From an uncultured Chlorobiota bacterium (GTDB lineage: Bacteria; Bacteroidota; Bacteroidia; Bacteroidales; JAADGE01), in NCBI GenBank assembly GCA_947311445.1, contig CAMZKV010000051.1:1-40288 (forward strand): 40,288 nucleotides of DNA. Direction: 5' to 3'. The position numbers were made by a program, and so were the translations under genes. The notes below the pieces were generated by a model. That model was not told the DNA's origin, made no database searches, and saw only the letters and a list, made by a program, of their open reading frames with translations. Positions 9,074-17,893 of this stretch are shown piece by piece (the stretch's first letter is position 1; each line of letters begins with the position of its first letter).

Positions 9074-9097
9074 TTTACACAAAAAGAATTATCTTTG
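9067..9097 (+). promoter_or_regulatory. Bacteroidota-type promoter for the 9161 lipoprotein gene
   Basis: TTTG at 9067-9070 is followed after exactly 19 bp by TATCTTTG at 9090-9097, an exact match to the -33/-7 consensus. Transcription should begin near 9104, giving a leader of about 57 nt. The -33 box overlaps the last codons of the exonuclease gene. Confidence 0.75.
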
Positions 9098-9160
9098 CAG
9101 TACTATAATAAATTAACATTTATTAACAACTTAATATTTATTACCTAAAATTAAACTAAA

Positions 9161-10339
9161 ATGAAAAAGATTTTAATAGTTCTATCAGCAGTTATTATTG
9201 TTGCTGTCTCATTTCAATCTTGTAAAAAAGACAAAAATGAAATAGACGGAAAAGCAAAAATTGACAATGCAGACAAAGATTTAAGCTCTATGTTTAATTC
9301 TCTTGAAAATGGAGATGCAGCAACAACACTTCTTAAATTTTTCAGTTTTTCAAAGAAAAAAATTGCAAAAGAAGGTGGAGATGAAGCATGGATTGACACG
9401 ATGTTCACAAGATTAGAAGATGTTATTGACTTTAATCAACTTGAAAACGAACTTGAAAATGAAAACAGATTTTATTTCAATAACTATCTTGGAATTTATA
9501 CATGGAATCATTCTTCACAAACTTGGGTTAAAACCACATCTGACCATATTGAATTAGCCTTCCCTTCGGAAGAAGAATATACTACAAATGATATACTAGT
9601 CACTTTTAGTAGCTATACTGACCAAGAGATAACAATTGACTCTTTACATATGTGGGCTCCAACCTCATTACATGCAAAAATTGAGAAAAACGGAGTAAAA
9701 CTAGTAGGAGTTGATGTAAACGAAATTATTTTTGACGTAGATCTTTTTTACTTATACAAAAAAATTGATATTTCTGTTTATGTAAATCCTTTAACTGCAA
9801 ATTACTTTTTTGAAAACAGAACACCAACTAACTTTTATTCTTCTTACGACATTTCTGATGCATCAAACATAGTTGGGATAAATGCAAATTTGAATACTTT
9901 ACATGAACTAACAGAAGAGTTTGATGAGCAAGATTTGAAAGATGTTTCAGGAAAAATTTTCATTAACAGCTTAGAATTTAGATATTTTGTAAATATTGAA
10001 CATATTGCAGACTATCCAAATGAGCCCACAGATGAACAAATTAATAACGATATAAATGTTGATGTTTATATTGATAATGAAAAAATTGGTTACTTATTTG
10101 TTGAAAATGAAGATGTTTATATTGTTTATAATGACGGTTCAAGAGAAACATTTGAAGAAGCATTCTCAGGTTTAATTGACGAAATTGAACAATTTGGAAA
10201 TGATTTTGGCAAAAAACACACAAAGAAAATAAAAAAACAAAAACGAAAATTAATAAAATTCTTAATTTTCAAAACCGGAGGTTTTAAAAATCTTAAACGT
10301 GTTGCTTTGTACGAACACAAAAAGTTTTCTAAAAAATAA
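9161..10339 (+). CDS. Hypothetical lipoprotein
   Basis: The 392-residue protein carries an SPII signal with lipobox VSFQSC (Cys20) followed by KKDKNE, so it is a lipid-anchored envelope protein. I do not recognise the fold. It is rich in acidic residues through the middle, with long alternating beta-like stretches from about 110 to 320, and ends in a strongly basic tail (about 345-392, many Lys) that contrasts with the acidic body. It has its own consensus promoter upstream and a strong terminator 22 bp downstream, so it is a single-gene transcription unit. No function is proposed. Confidence 0.8.
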   Translation: MKKILIVLSAVIIVAVSFQSCKKDKNEIDGKAKIDNADKDLSSMFNSLENGDAATTLLKFFSFSKKKIAKEGGDEAWIDTMFTRLEDVIDFNQLENELENENRFYFNNYLGIYTWNHSSQTWVKTTSDHIELAFPSEEEYTTNDILVTFSSYTDQEITIDSLHMWAPTSLHAKIEKNGVKLVGVDVNEIIFDVDLFYLYKKIDISVYVNPLTANYFFENRTPTNFYSSYDISDASNIVGINANLNTLHELTEEFDEQDLKDVSGKIFINSLEFRYFVNIEHIADYPNEPTDEQINNDINVDVYIDNEKIGYLFVENEDVYIVYNDGSRETFEEAFSGLIDEIEQFGNDFGKKHTKKIKKQKRKLIKFLIFKTGGFKNLKRVALYEHKKFSKK

Positions 10340-10360
10340 ACCTTTTTAATTAAAAAAATT

Positions 10361-10400
10361 ATCCTCCTTTTCTTATAATTTGAAAAGGAGGATTTTTATT
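10361..10400 (+). terminator. Rho-independent terminator after the 9161 lipoprotein gene
   Basis: ATCCTCCTTTTC (10361-10372) and GAAAAGGAGGAT (10382-10393) form a perfect 12-bp stem with a 9-nt loop, followed by TTTTTATT. An A-run precedes the stem, so it could also work on the minus strand. Confidence 0.85.
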
Positions 10401-10449
10401 TAAGCAAGTTTTTCTATCTTGCGGAAAAAAATTAAAACTAAATATTATT

Positions 10450-11739
10450 ATGCAAATAAATATATCAAACATTAAAAGTTTCACATCAGAAACAGAGATA
10501 AAAGAATTTAAACAAAAAGCTATTAAAACCAATAAACTTTTGCACACAAAAGAGGGCAAAGGAAATGATTTTCTTGGCTGGGTAAATCTCCCAAATACAA
10601 TAACAGACATTGAACTAGCTGATATTGAGAATACTGCAAAAGAATTACAATCAAAAATAGACATTATGGTTGTGATAGGAATAGGAGGTTCTTATCTTGG
10701 AGCAAAAGCTGTTATTGAAGCTCTTTCTGATAATTTTTCAATGTTAAAGAATGAAAAAAATAAACCAAAATTACTTTTTGCCGGACAAAATTTAAGTGAA
10801 GACTATTTATACGAACTTAGAGATCTTCTAAAAGAAAATTCTTATGCCTTAACAATAATTTCAAAATCCGGAACTACAACTGAACCTGCTGTTGCATTTA
10901 GAATTTTAAGAAATGATTTAGAAGAAAAATACGGAAAAGAGGACGCAAAAAACAGAATTATTGCAATTACAGATAAAGAAAAAGGAGCATTAAAACAACT
11001 CGCAAATGAAAACGGATACAAAACATATATTATACCCGATGATGTTGGAGGAAGATTTTCAGTTCTTACTCCTGTTGGATTATTTCCAATAGCAATAGCC
11101 GGTTACGACATAAAAAAACTTGTAGAAGGTGCAAAAAACATGGCAAAAGAAACAAGCAATCCAAACAATATCGCTGAAACTTATGCTGCATCTCGTAATA
11201 TTCTTTATAATAAAAATTACACAAACGAAATACTTGTAAATTATAACCCAAAGTTAACTTTTTTTGCAGAATGGTGGAAACAACTCTACGGCGAAAGCGA
11301 AGGAAAAGAAGGAAAAGGTATTTTTCCGGCAAGTGTAAGTTTTACAACTGATTTACACTCAATGGGACAATATATTCAAGACGGAAAACGAAACATTTTT
11401 GAAACCGTTATTTCTGTTGAAAAAACAAAATACAAAATTGTTTTAGAAAAAAACAATGCAAATCTTGACAATTTAAATTACCTAGCCGGAAAAAGAATAG
11501 AAGAAATAAATAAAAGTGCTGAACTAGGCACAACAATGGCTCATAAAGATGGCAAAGTTCCAATAATTAACATTTCAATTCCTGAAATTAATGAATATTA
11601 TCTTGGAGAATTAATTTATTTCTTTGAGAAAGCATGTGGCATAAGCGGCTATATTCTTGATGTTAATCCTTTTGACCAGCCTGGTGTTGAAGCATATAAA
11701 AAAAATATGTTTCAAATTTTAAAAAAACCAGGGTATTAA
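10450..11739 (+). CDS. pgi: Glucose-6-phosphate isomerase
   Basis: The 429-residue protein belongs to the short PGI type found in Bacteroidota and Firmicutes (about 430-450 residues against 550 in E. coli). Sugar-phosphate binding loops are VVIGIGGSYLGAKAV and IISKSGTTTEPA. DDVGGRFSVLTPVGL is the first PGI signature. The catalytic Glu lies in LYGESEGKEGKG, the His in FTTDLHSMGQYIQ and the Lys in PFDQPGVEAYKKN. It interconverts glucose-6-phosphate and fructose-6-phosphate in glycolysis and gluconeogenesis. It stands alone after a terminator and is convergent with thrC, 26 bp away. Confidence 0.97.
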   Translation: MQINISNIKSFTSETEIKEFKQKAIKTNKLLHTKEGKGNDFLGWVNLPNTITDIELADIENTAKELQSKIDIMVVIGIGGSYLGAKAVIEALSDNFSMLKNEKNKPKLLFAGQNLSEDYLYELRDLLKENSYALTIISKSGTTTEPAVAFRILRNDLEEKYGKEDAKNRIIAITDKEKGALKQLANENGYKTYIIPDDVGGRFSVLTPVGLFPIAIAGYDIKKLVEGAKNMAKETSNPNNIAETYAASRNILYNKNYTNEILVNYNPKLTFFAEWWKQLYGESEGKEGKGIFPASVSFTTDLHSMGQYIQDGKRNIFETVISVEKTKYKIVLEKNNANLDNLNYLAGKRIEEINKSAELGTTMAHKDGKVPIINISIPEINEYYLGELIYFFEKACGISGYILDVNPFDQPGVEAYKKNMFQILKKPGY

Positions 11740-11751
11740 CTTACAATTGGC

Positions 11752-11784
11752 AGATTTGCTAAATCTTAAAGATTTAGCAAATCT
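11752..11784. repeat. Perfect 14-bp inverted repeat between pgi and thrC
   Basis: AGATTTGCTAAATC (11752-11765) and GATTTAGCAAATCT (11771-11784) form a 14-bp stem with a 5-nt loop. It sits between the convergent pgi and thrC genes and includes the last codons and the stop of thrC. It lacks a clear T-run on either strand, so it may act as a two-way roadblock or 3'-end stabiliser rather than a classic terminator. Confidence 0.55.
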
Positions 11785-13016
11785 CTCAAATTATCAATAT
11801 CAGCCTCTATTGCATCAGGAATTGAAATAGCCGATTGAACAGATTTTAAATCTTTTAAACCACTTCCTGTAAGAAGAACAACATTATTTGAAGCACTATC
11901 TATTTTATTGTCATTCATATAATTAAGAATTCCTGCAAAAGAAGTTGCTGCTGCCGGCTCTGCAAATAAACCTATTTCTTTTGAGAGTAAAACAGACGCA
12001 TTTATAATTTCATTATCTGAAACCGAAATGAACTCGCCACCATATTTTTTTATAAACTGTTTTGCCATATAGAAATTACGCGGAATATCAACAGAAATTG
12101 AATCTGCAATCGTATTGCTCTCTTTAAGTTCAAATGTTTCCGAGTTAATATTTCTAGATAAATTATCACTCCCTTCTGATTGAACAGCAACAATAACAGG
12201 CATCTTTTTAATTATTCTTAGTTTCAATAAATCTTCAAAACCCTTATATACACCGGAAATTATTACTCCATCACCTACCGGAACAAAAATTCTGTCGGGC
12301 AGTGTTTTATTTAATTGTTCAAAAATTTCAAAAGAAACTGTTTTTTTCCCTTCAATTGTAAAAGGATTATAAGCAGTATTTCTATTGTACCAACCAAATT
12401 TTTCGGTTGCTTTCACACTTAAATCAAAAGCATCATCATAAGTTCCTATTACAGGAATTATTTTTGCACCGTACATAATTATTTGGGTAAGTTTGGCAAG
12501 AGGAGCTTTTGCAGGAACTATAATTACTGCTTTCTGATTCTGTGAAGCACAAATTCCTGCAAGCGAAGAACCAGCATTTCCGGTTGATGCTGCAACTATT
12601 GTTTCAATTCCATTTTCTTTTGCATAGGCAGAAACAATGTAAGATGCTCTGTCTTTAAATGAAAATGTAGGATTTTGAGAATCATCTTTAAAAAAAACAT
12701 TAAAATTTAATTCTTTTCCTCTAAGTTTATTTTGCTTATAAAACGGCGTTTCTCCAACCCGAAGTTTTGGCAGAGATTTATCATCTTTCAAAGGTAATAA
12801 ATCAATATAATTACTTTCTTTTAATCTTTTAAAAAGAGTTTCAGAATCACCAAAACTTGAAAGATTATCATAATCATAAATAACTTTTAAAACACCTTTT
12901 GGAGGTTTATCTGTTGTATTTGATGCCTCACATACAGGGCATAAATATTTTACATCATCTTTTTTATATTCTTTTCCACAATCTGTACATTTGTATATGA
13001 ATTTGTCCTGAATCAT
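11766..13016 (-). CDS. thrC: Threonine synthase
   Basis: The 416-residue PLP-dependent enzyme has an N-terminal zinc-ribbon segment with Cys10, Cys13, Cys26 and Cys29. The PLP lysine is Lys121 in NPTFSFKDRAS, and the phosphate-binding loop is STGNAGSSLAG. VPVGDGVIISG and VLLTGSGLKD are further fold-type II motifs. It converts O-phospho-homoserine to threonine. The zinc ribbon and length are typical of the shorter class that also resembles other fold-type II enzymes, but FSFKDR and the serine-rich loop favour threonine synthase. No thrA or thrB is adjacent, so the pathway is split. It is 33 bp downstream of the radical SAM gene and may be co-transcribed. Confidence 0.9.
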   Translation of the reverse strand: MIQDKFIYKCTDCGKEYKKDDVKYLCPVCEASNTTDKPPKGVLKVIYDYDNLSSFGDSETLFKRLKESNYIDLLPLKDDKSLPKLRVGETPFYKQNKLRGKELNFNVFFKDDSQNPTFSFKDRASYIVSAYAKENGIETIVAASTGNAGSSLAGICASQNQKAVIIVPAKAPLAKLTQIIMYGAKIIPVIGTYDDAFDLSVKATEKFGWYNRNTAYNPFTIEGKKTVSFEIFEQLNKTLPDRIFVPVGDGVIISGVYKGFEDLLKLRIIKKMPVIVAVQSEGSDNLSRNINSETFELKESNTIADSISVDIPRNFYMAKQFIKKYGGEFISVSDNEIINASVLLSKEIGLFAEPAAATSFAGILNYMNDNKIDSASNNVVLLTGSGLKDLKSVQSAISIPDAIEADIDNLRDLLNL

Positions 13017-13049
13017 TATTTTTTATATTAAAATTTATTAATTGTTTTT

Positions 13050-13940
13050 CTACAAACCTCTCTCCCACTCCTCTCGCAAATTTGCAAAACCCGGATTTTT
13101 TAAAACATTCTTAATTTTTGAAAGCAGATGTTCTTTATCTTTTCCTAAAACTCCTTTTAAAACAAGATAATTTGAAGCATGGTCGCTTCTAAAAACAGTC
13201 TCTTTTAGATTTGTTTTAGATAAAAATCTTTCCATTTCACTTATTAACTCTAATTTATTTAACATAGTAAAATATTCGCTATATCTTTTCTTAAAATGTT
13301 GCTCTCCGTAGGGCATACTTAAAACTAAAGTTGAAAGATATTCAGGTTGAATTTCATTTATAAGTTTAGCAGAATTGTACGCGTGTTGTTTGCTTAATTC
13401 TTTCCCTCCCAAACCATTTAAGATCATAACGGAAAGTTTTATTCCTGCTTCTTTTGCTTTGAGCAAACCTTTAATTGTTGATGTATAAGTTTCTCCTTTA
13501 TTAATGTTTTTTAAAAGCTCATCATCACCCGATTCAATTCCTACATAAGCCAAATCCAATCCGTTTTCTTTTAATTCTTTTAGTTCACTTATTGTTTTTT
13601 TAATAAAATCTGAAGGTTTTGCATAAATTGATATCCTTCTTACTTTCGGCAAATTATTATTTATTTCTTTCAAAATTTGAAGAAGTTTACTAGATGACAA
13701 AACCATTGCATCTCCATCTGCCAAAAAAACTTTATTAATTTTAATCCCTAATTCAGAAACACTTTTTATTTCAGTTTTAATTTTGGTAAACGGTTTAAGT
13801 TTAAATAATTTTGATGAGTACATTTCGCAAAAAGAACATTTATTCCATGAGCAACCGGAAGTTACTTGTAAAATTAAAGATTGTGCCTCAGAAGGAGGTC
13901 TAAACATGGGTTGTTCATATTGAAAAGGTAAAAAAAACAT
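13050..13940 (-). CDS. Radical SAM protein, function unknown
   Basis: The 296-residue protein has a cluster motif SGCSWNKCSFCEMY with Cys30, Cys35 and Cys38, the CX4CX2C spacing seen in a widespread uncharacterised radical SAM group rather than the usual CX3CX2C. Later motifs fit the partial TIM barrel: KVFLADGDAMVL, GLDLAYVGIESGDDELL (the GxIxGxxE-like region) and LSVMILNGLGG. It binds a 4Fe-4S cluster and SAM. The substrate is unknown; close relatives are often mislabelled coproporphyrinogen oxidase-like. It starts 4 bp after the PrsW-type gene ends, so these two are one operon. Confidence 0.85.
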   Translation of the reverse strand: MFFLPFQYEQPMFRPPSEAQSLILQVTSGCSWNKCSFCEMYSSKLFKLKPFTKIKTEIKSVSELGIKINKVFLADGDAMVLSSSKLLQILKEINNNLPKVRRISIYAKPSDFIKKTISELKELKENGLDLAYVGIESGDDELLKNINKGETYTSTIKGLLKAKEAGIKLSVMILNGLGGKELSKQHAYNSAKLINEIQPEYLSTLVLSMPYGEQHFKKRYSEYFTMLNKLELISEMERFLSKTNLKETVFRSDHASNYLVLKGVLGKDKEHLLSKIKNVLKNPGFANLREEWERGL

Positions 13941-13944
13941 AGAA

Positions 13945-14634
13945 CTAGGAGATATTTTTTGGATTAAATCGTGAAGTTTCTGATAAGTTTTTCATTTGTT
14001 TAAATGCAACAAACAACATTAATATCAAAAATGGAATAAAAAAAACAAGCAAGGTCGGATGTTGAGACATTAAAATAAAATCGTAAAAACCGTGCATCAA
14101 AATAGGTAATATTAAAGCGATAGAAAGCCATAAATATTTATTATTTTTAAACTTTGCCAATGCAAAAAAGAAACCCATTGTTATTCCAAAGAATGTATGT
14201 GCTGGGATTGCTGTAAATGCACGAATAAAACCTGTTCTTGCACCACTACCTAACACATACATTATATTTTCAATTGCAGCAAAACCTAGTGAAATAAATG
14301 CAGCATACAGAATACCATCAAACTTTTCATTGAAGTTTTTATTTTTCCAAATAATAATTACAAAAACTAAATACTTAAAAAACTCCTCTGTTGAAGCAGC
14401 AACAATAAATGCATCATAAGCTGCAATATATAATTTATTGTTAACATAATTATATTTAGCTGTCCAATAATTTCCTAAATAAGTTTCAATTAAATAGATA
14501 GGAATTACTGTTAATGCACCAAATATAAGAACTTTGGTTAATAATTCTCGGGGCTCTTTTTCATATTTATCTCTTTTGTTTAAATAAATAAGAATTAGAA
14601 CTATAGGTGCAATTGAAATCCCTAATAATATCAT
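13945..14634 (-). CDS. PrsW-family intramembrane metalloprotease
   Basis: The 229-residue membrane protein has about seven hydrophobic helices. It carries the PrsW/CPBP-like motifs: EEFFK (Glu83, Glu84, Lys87), AAIEN (Glu122), PAHTFFG (His146) and LMHGFYDF (His181), which together form the presumed metal site. PrsW cleaves the anti-sigma factor RsiW in Bacillus; in Bacteroidota the substrate is not known. No anti-sigma gene is adjacent. The stop is 4 bp from the radical SAM start, suggesting co-expression, and 86 bp separate it from the upstream GAF/PAS sensor gene on the same strand. Confidence 0.87.
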   Translation of the reverse strand: MILLGISIAPIVLILIYLNKRDKYEKEPRELLTKVLIFGALTVIPIYLIETYLGNYWTAKYNYVNNKLYIAAYDAFIVAASTEEFFKYLVFVIIIWKNKNFNEKFDGILYAAFISLGFAAIENIMYVLGSGARTGFIRAFTAIPAHTFFGITMGFFFALAKFKNNKYLWLSIALILPILMHGFYDFILMSQHPTLLVFFIPFLILMLFVAFKQMKNLSETSRFNPKNIS

Positions 14635-14720
14635 TTTTTAATAATAGTTTATATGAAAATTGTTGAAAATATTAAAGAAATGAAATCTCTATATTATATC
14701 TTTGAAAATAAAAAAAATGG

Positions 14721-16997
14721 TTAAACTTTACTCAAAAAAACAGTCAGTCTTTTTCTTAATCCAACAACAGGTTCCGTCATAAACATATCAAAAAATATTT
14801 GCTTTTTGTCTTTGTCAAGTATAAATACTTTTTGTTTTGAATTTATTGGCAGTGATTCATTTTCATAATTAAAAATATCTCCAAGATAAACGTCTTTATA
14901 TTCAATTTCTGTATTTGGAAAAATTGAAGTAATTTCTTTCCCTTTTATATCGCTTTCATCAGCACTAAGAAGTTTTGCAATTTTTGAATTTATAAAAACA
15001 ATTTTATTATCTTCATTAACACTAATTATAAAATCTTCTGCGGTATTCAATAGTTTTTCAAAAAACATATTATCAGTTTCAATATCTGCATAAATATCTT
15101 TCATTTCTTCTCTTGTTTGCTCTACTCTTTTTGTCAGTCTTTCTTTTACTGTACTAATTTCTTTTGTTTGTTTTTCAAGTTTATCTTCTAACTCTACAAT
15201 TTTTTGTAGTGCAAAATAATCTTGTGAATAATCAAATGCAGAGACAATATATGCTTGCAATATTCCAGAGCTATCAGTTTGCGGTACTATACTAGCATGC
15301 AGCCATTTCCTTTCATCATTTGCAGATTTTAGACTAAACTCTCCTTCAAATATTTGTTCTGAAACAATAATATTTTCGAGTATTGCAAGAAATGAGTTTG
15401 CATCTTCTTCATAAACAAATTCAGATATATTTTTATTTATAAGTTCATCTTCTTTGAAATTTAAAAATTTAAGCAAATTATTATTAGCACTTATAATGTT
15501 AAGTTCAGGGGAAATATCAAATCTTAATAAAGTAGAATTTAATACATCTAATTTATTTTTAATAATATTTTCATTAACTTTTAAATCTGTAGAATCTATC
15601 CCAAGAAAAAGTATTTTCTTAGTTTTACCTTTGTCATCTTTTAAACCAATATAAGAGGATTTTATCCAAATATCTTTCCCTGTCTTAGAAGTATGTATTA
15701 ATAATCCTTCAAAATGTTTATTATTAATAATATCATGTTTAATAGAATCAAACCAATAATCTTTTTCTTGGTGAATAAATTTTGAAATATGAACATCCTG
15801 AATTTCAGAATTTGATTTATACTCAAAAACATCTATAAATTTTTTGTTGGCAAATAAGAGATTACCTTCAATAGAAAACTCTGCACGAATTAAAGATTTA
15901 TTTGTTGCATCTTGATATGCTCTAAATTCAACACTCTGAATGTCAGCATTTTCTTGCAATCTTTCCATCTCAGAAATAGTCTTTCTTAATTCTTCTTCTT
16001 GTTTCGCCTTTGCAATTGACTGAATATTAGACTCTTCAAGTAATCGTTCTGTTTCTTTGTTTATCTTAAGTGTAGAAATTGTTGTTGCAATACTCTCTGA
16101 TACTTGTTCGATAAATTTAATTTCAAAATCTTCAAAAATTTTAAAAGAGGCTAACTCAATAGCTCCATGTACAACTCCTTCCTCAGTTAAAATTGGTGAA
16201 ATTAAGATATTTCTTGGCACATCAAATCCCAAACCAGATTCTATTTCAGTATAAGTTTTGGATACTTTTTTAATTACAGTAGATTTTTTTTCAATTATAC
16301 ATGCACCTATTAAGCCTTCTCCCCAAAGAATTTTTTTATCAGCCATACGTTGCCTTCCATATGCAAAATTTGCAATTTCAATTATATTTCTATCATTTTC
16401 TTCATCTTCTATAATATAAAATCCAGCTTGTTGAATATTAAGGTATGAAACCATCTCACTAATTACTTTTTTTGCTAGATCTTCAATACTTTCACTATAT
16501 TCTCGAAGTACGGCTCCAAATAAGGCTAAACCCTCAATAGTCAAGTGTCTTTGAATTTCTTCTTTTTGCCTTACTTCATAGTCTAATTTATTTTTTTCAA
16601 TTTCATCTCTCAAGTTTTTTAATGATAAACCTATCTTATCATTATCAGAAAAATCATCTTTAACAATATCGTATTCTCCTCTCCTTATAATCTCAATAAA
16701 TTTATATATACTATCAAAACGTAATTTAAGTTCATTTTTTTCAATATAATTCTTCTTTATTATTTTGTGATAAGGTATTGCAAAATAATAACCGACAACC
16801 GCCAAAATTAAAACAGGCAAAACATATAGCAACATATTAATTGGAGCTTCTTTGTTTACTTCAATAATTGAACTTATAAAAGAAGAAGAATGTTCGTTTC
16901 TTACAGAAATAAACATAATGATAATACTTATTACAATACCGGAAAACATTCCAACAATTGTATATTTAAGTTTTATGTTTCTAAACTTATTTACCAC
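14721..16997 (-). CDS. Membrane sensor with GAF and three PAS domains, no output domain
   Basis: The 758-residue protein has two transmembrane helices (about 12-31 and 53-73) around a short periplasmic loop. A linker and coiled coil follow, then a GAF domain (about 165-312), a second coiled coil (312-350), PAS1 (362-475), PAS2 (485-598), a third coiled coil (598-640) and PAS3 (645-756). No histidine kinase, GGDEF, EAL, SpoIIE or methyl-accepting segment is present, and the protein ends just after PAS3. It may signal through protein contacts or be a diverged relative of the GAF/SpoIIE proteins of this phylum. The start is GTG; an in-frame stop just upstream rules out a longer form. Confidence 0.85.
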   Translation of the reverse strand: MVNKFRNIKLKYTIVGMFSGIVISIIIMFISVRNEHSSSFISSIIEVNKEAPINMLLYVLPVLILAVVGYYFAIPYHKIIKKNYIEKNELKLRFDSIYKFIEIIRRGEYDIVKDDFSDNDKIGLSLKNLRDEIEKNKLDYEVRQKEEIQRHLTIEGLALFGAVLREYSESIEDLAKKVISEMVSYLNIQQAGFYIIEDEENDRNIIEIANFAYGRQRMADKKILWGEGLIGACIIEKKSTVIKKVSKTYTEIESGLGFDVPRNILISPILTEEGVVHGAIELASFKIFEDFEIKFIEQVSESIATTISTLKINKETERLLEESNIQSIAKAKQEEELRKTISEMERLQENADIQSVEFRAYQDATNKSLIRAEFSIEGNLLFANKKFIDVFEYKSNSEIQDVHISKFIHQEKDYWFDSIKHDIINNKHFEGLLIHTSKTGKDIWIKSSYIGLKDDKGKTKKILFLGIDSTDLKVNENIIKNKLDVLNSTLLRFDISPELNIISANNNLLKFLNFKEDELINKNISEFVYEEDANSFLAILENIIVSEQIFEGEFSLKSANDERKWLHASIVPQTDSSGILQAYIVSAFDYSQDYFALQKIVELEDKLEKQTKEISTVKERLTKRVEQTREEMKDIYADIETDNMFFEKLLNTAEDFIISVNEDNKIVFINSKIAKLLSADESDIKGKEITSIFPNTEIEYKDVYLGDIFNYENESLPINSKQKVFILDKDKKQIFFDMFMTEPVVGLRKRLTVFLSKV

Positions 16998-17092
16998 CTT
17001 AAACTATTTTAATTTAGTTTGCTAATTTACAAAAAAAAGATTAATTATAAATATCTTAATAATTTTGAACTTCAAAAAACAAATAAAAAACA

Positions 17093-17126
17093 AAAAAAGA
17101 GATATTCATTTTGAATATCTCTTTTT
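17093..17126 (-). terminator. Rho-independent terminator of the rpsF-rpsR-rplI operon
   Basis: AGAGATATTCA (17098-17108) and TGAATATCTCT (17112-17122) form a perfect 11-bp stem with a TTT loop. Read on the minus strand it ends in a T-run, just 26 bp after the rplI stop. The A- and T-runs on both sides could make it work in both directions. Confidence 0.85.
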
Positions 17127-17151
17127 ATAAAAAACTATTTAGTTTTAGTTT

Positions 17152-17598
17152 CTATTCAGAAACTACCTCAAAGTCTAGTTCAACTTTCACATCTCTGTGA
17201 AGCCTAACCACTGCTTGATATTTTCCAATTTCTTTTACCTCTTTTTGAACAATAGAAATCATTTTTCTATCAATATCAAAACCTTTCTTATTTATAGAAT
17301 CAGCTAATTGAATATTAGTAACAGAACCAAAAATTTTACCTTTTGAACTTGTTTTTGCTCCAACAGTAATTTCCTTATTTTGAAGTTTTTCAGCAATTGC
17401 CTGAGCATCTTGAATTAATTTTTCTTCTTTATGTGCTCTTTGTTTTAAGTTCTCAGCTAGTACCTTTTTAGCTGATTTTGTTGCAACAACAGCTTTCCCT
17501 CTGGGTAATAAAAAATTATTTGCATATCCATTTTTCACTTTTACAACATCATCTTTATAACCGAGTGTACTTATATCTTCTTTTAATATTATTTCCAT
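17152..17598 (-). CDS. rplI: Large ribosomal subunit protein bL9
   Basis: The 148-residue protein is full length. Its N-terminal domain MEIILKEDISTLGYKDDVVKVKNGYANNFLLPRGKAV is the bL9 signature that binds 23S rRNA, followed by the long connecting helix (about 40-75, Lys/Ala/Glu rich) and the C-terminal domain. It is last in rpsF-rpsR-rplI and is followed by the operon terminator. The 28-bp gap after rpsR shows no Shine-Dalgarno sequence, in contrast with rpsR. Confidence 0.98.
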   Translation of the reverse strand: MEIILKEDISTLGYKDDVVKVKNGYANNFLLPRGKAVVATKSAKKVLAENLKQRAHKEEKLIQDAQAIAEKLQNKEITVGAKTSSKGKIFGSVTNIQLADSINKKGFDIDRKMISIVQKEVKEIGKYQAVVRLHRDVKVELDFEVVSE

Positions 17599-17626
17599 AT
17601 CTTAACAATTTTAAATTGTAATAAAT

Positions 17627-17890
17627 CTATTTCATTAAATCCGTAACATAAGGTAAAATTGCAAGATGTCTTGCTCTTTTTACTGCTTTTGAAACTTTTC
17701 GTTGGTACTTCAATGATGTCCCTGTTAATCTTCTAGGTAAAATCTTACCTTGCTCGTTTAAAAATTGTCTTAAGAAATTTGCATCTTTATAATCTACATA
17801 TTGAATCTTATGTTTTAAAAATCTACAATATTTACTTTTTTGAGTGTCAACTGCTACGGGTGTTAAGTATCTTATATTTTTATCTGCCAT
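17627..17890 (-). CDS. rpsR: Small ribosomal subunit protein bS18
   Basis: The 87-residue protein has the bS18 core: [20 protein letters not shown], the [20 protein letters not shown] helix-turn and [12 protein letters not shown]. It binds bS6 on the 30S platform. Its ATG begins 3 bp after the rpsF stop and is preceded by AAAAAGGAGGA on the mRNA, with 8 nt between the last G and the ATG. This is the only strong, well-spaced Shine-Dalgarno sequence I found before a start in this window. In Bacteroidota the anti-SD is normally held in a pocket of bS21, bS18 and bS6, so this SD may serve a feedback role (see findings). Confidence 0.98.
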   Translation of the reverse strand: MADKNIRYLTPVAVDTQKSKYCRFLKHKIQYVDYKDANFLRQFLNEQGKILPRRLTGTSLKYQRKVSKAVKRARHLAILPYVTDLMK

Positions 17891-17893
17891 TTT

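Noticed and set aside
13893-13915. AGGAGGT followed by ATG on the plus strand, like a ribosome binding site
   Set aside because: It lies antisense in the radical SAM gene, and no sizeable frame follows.
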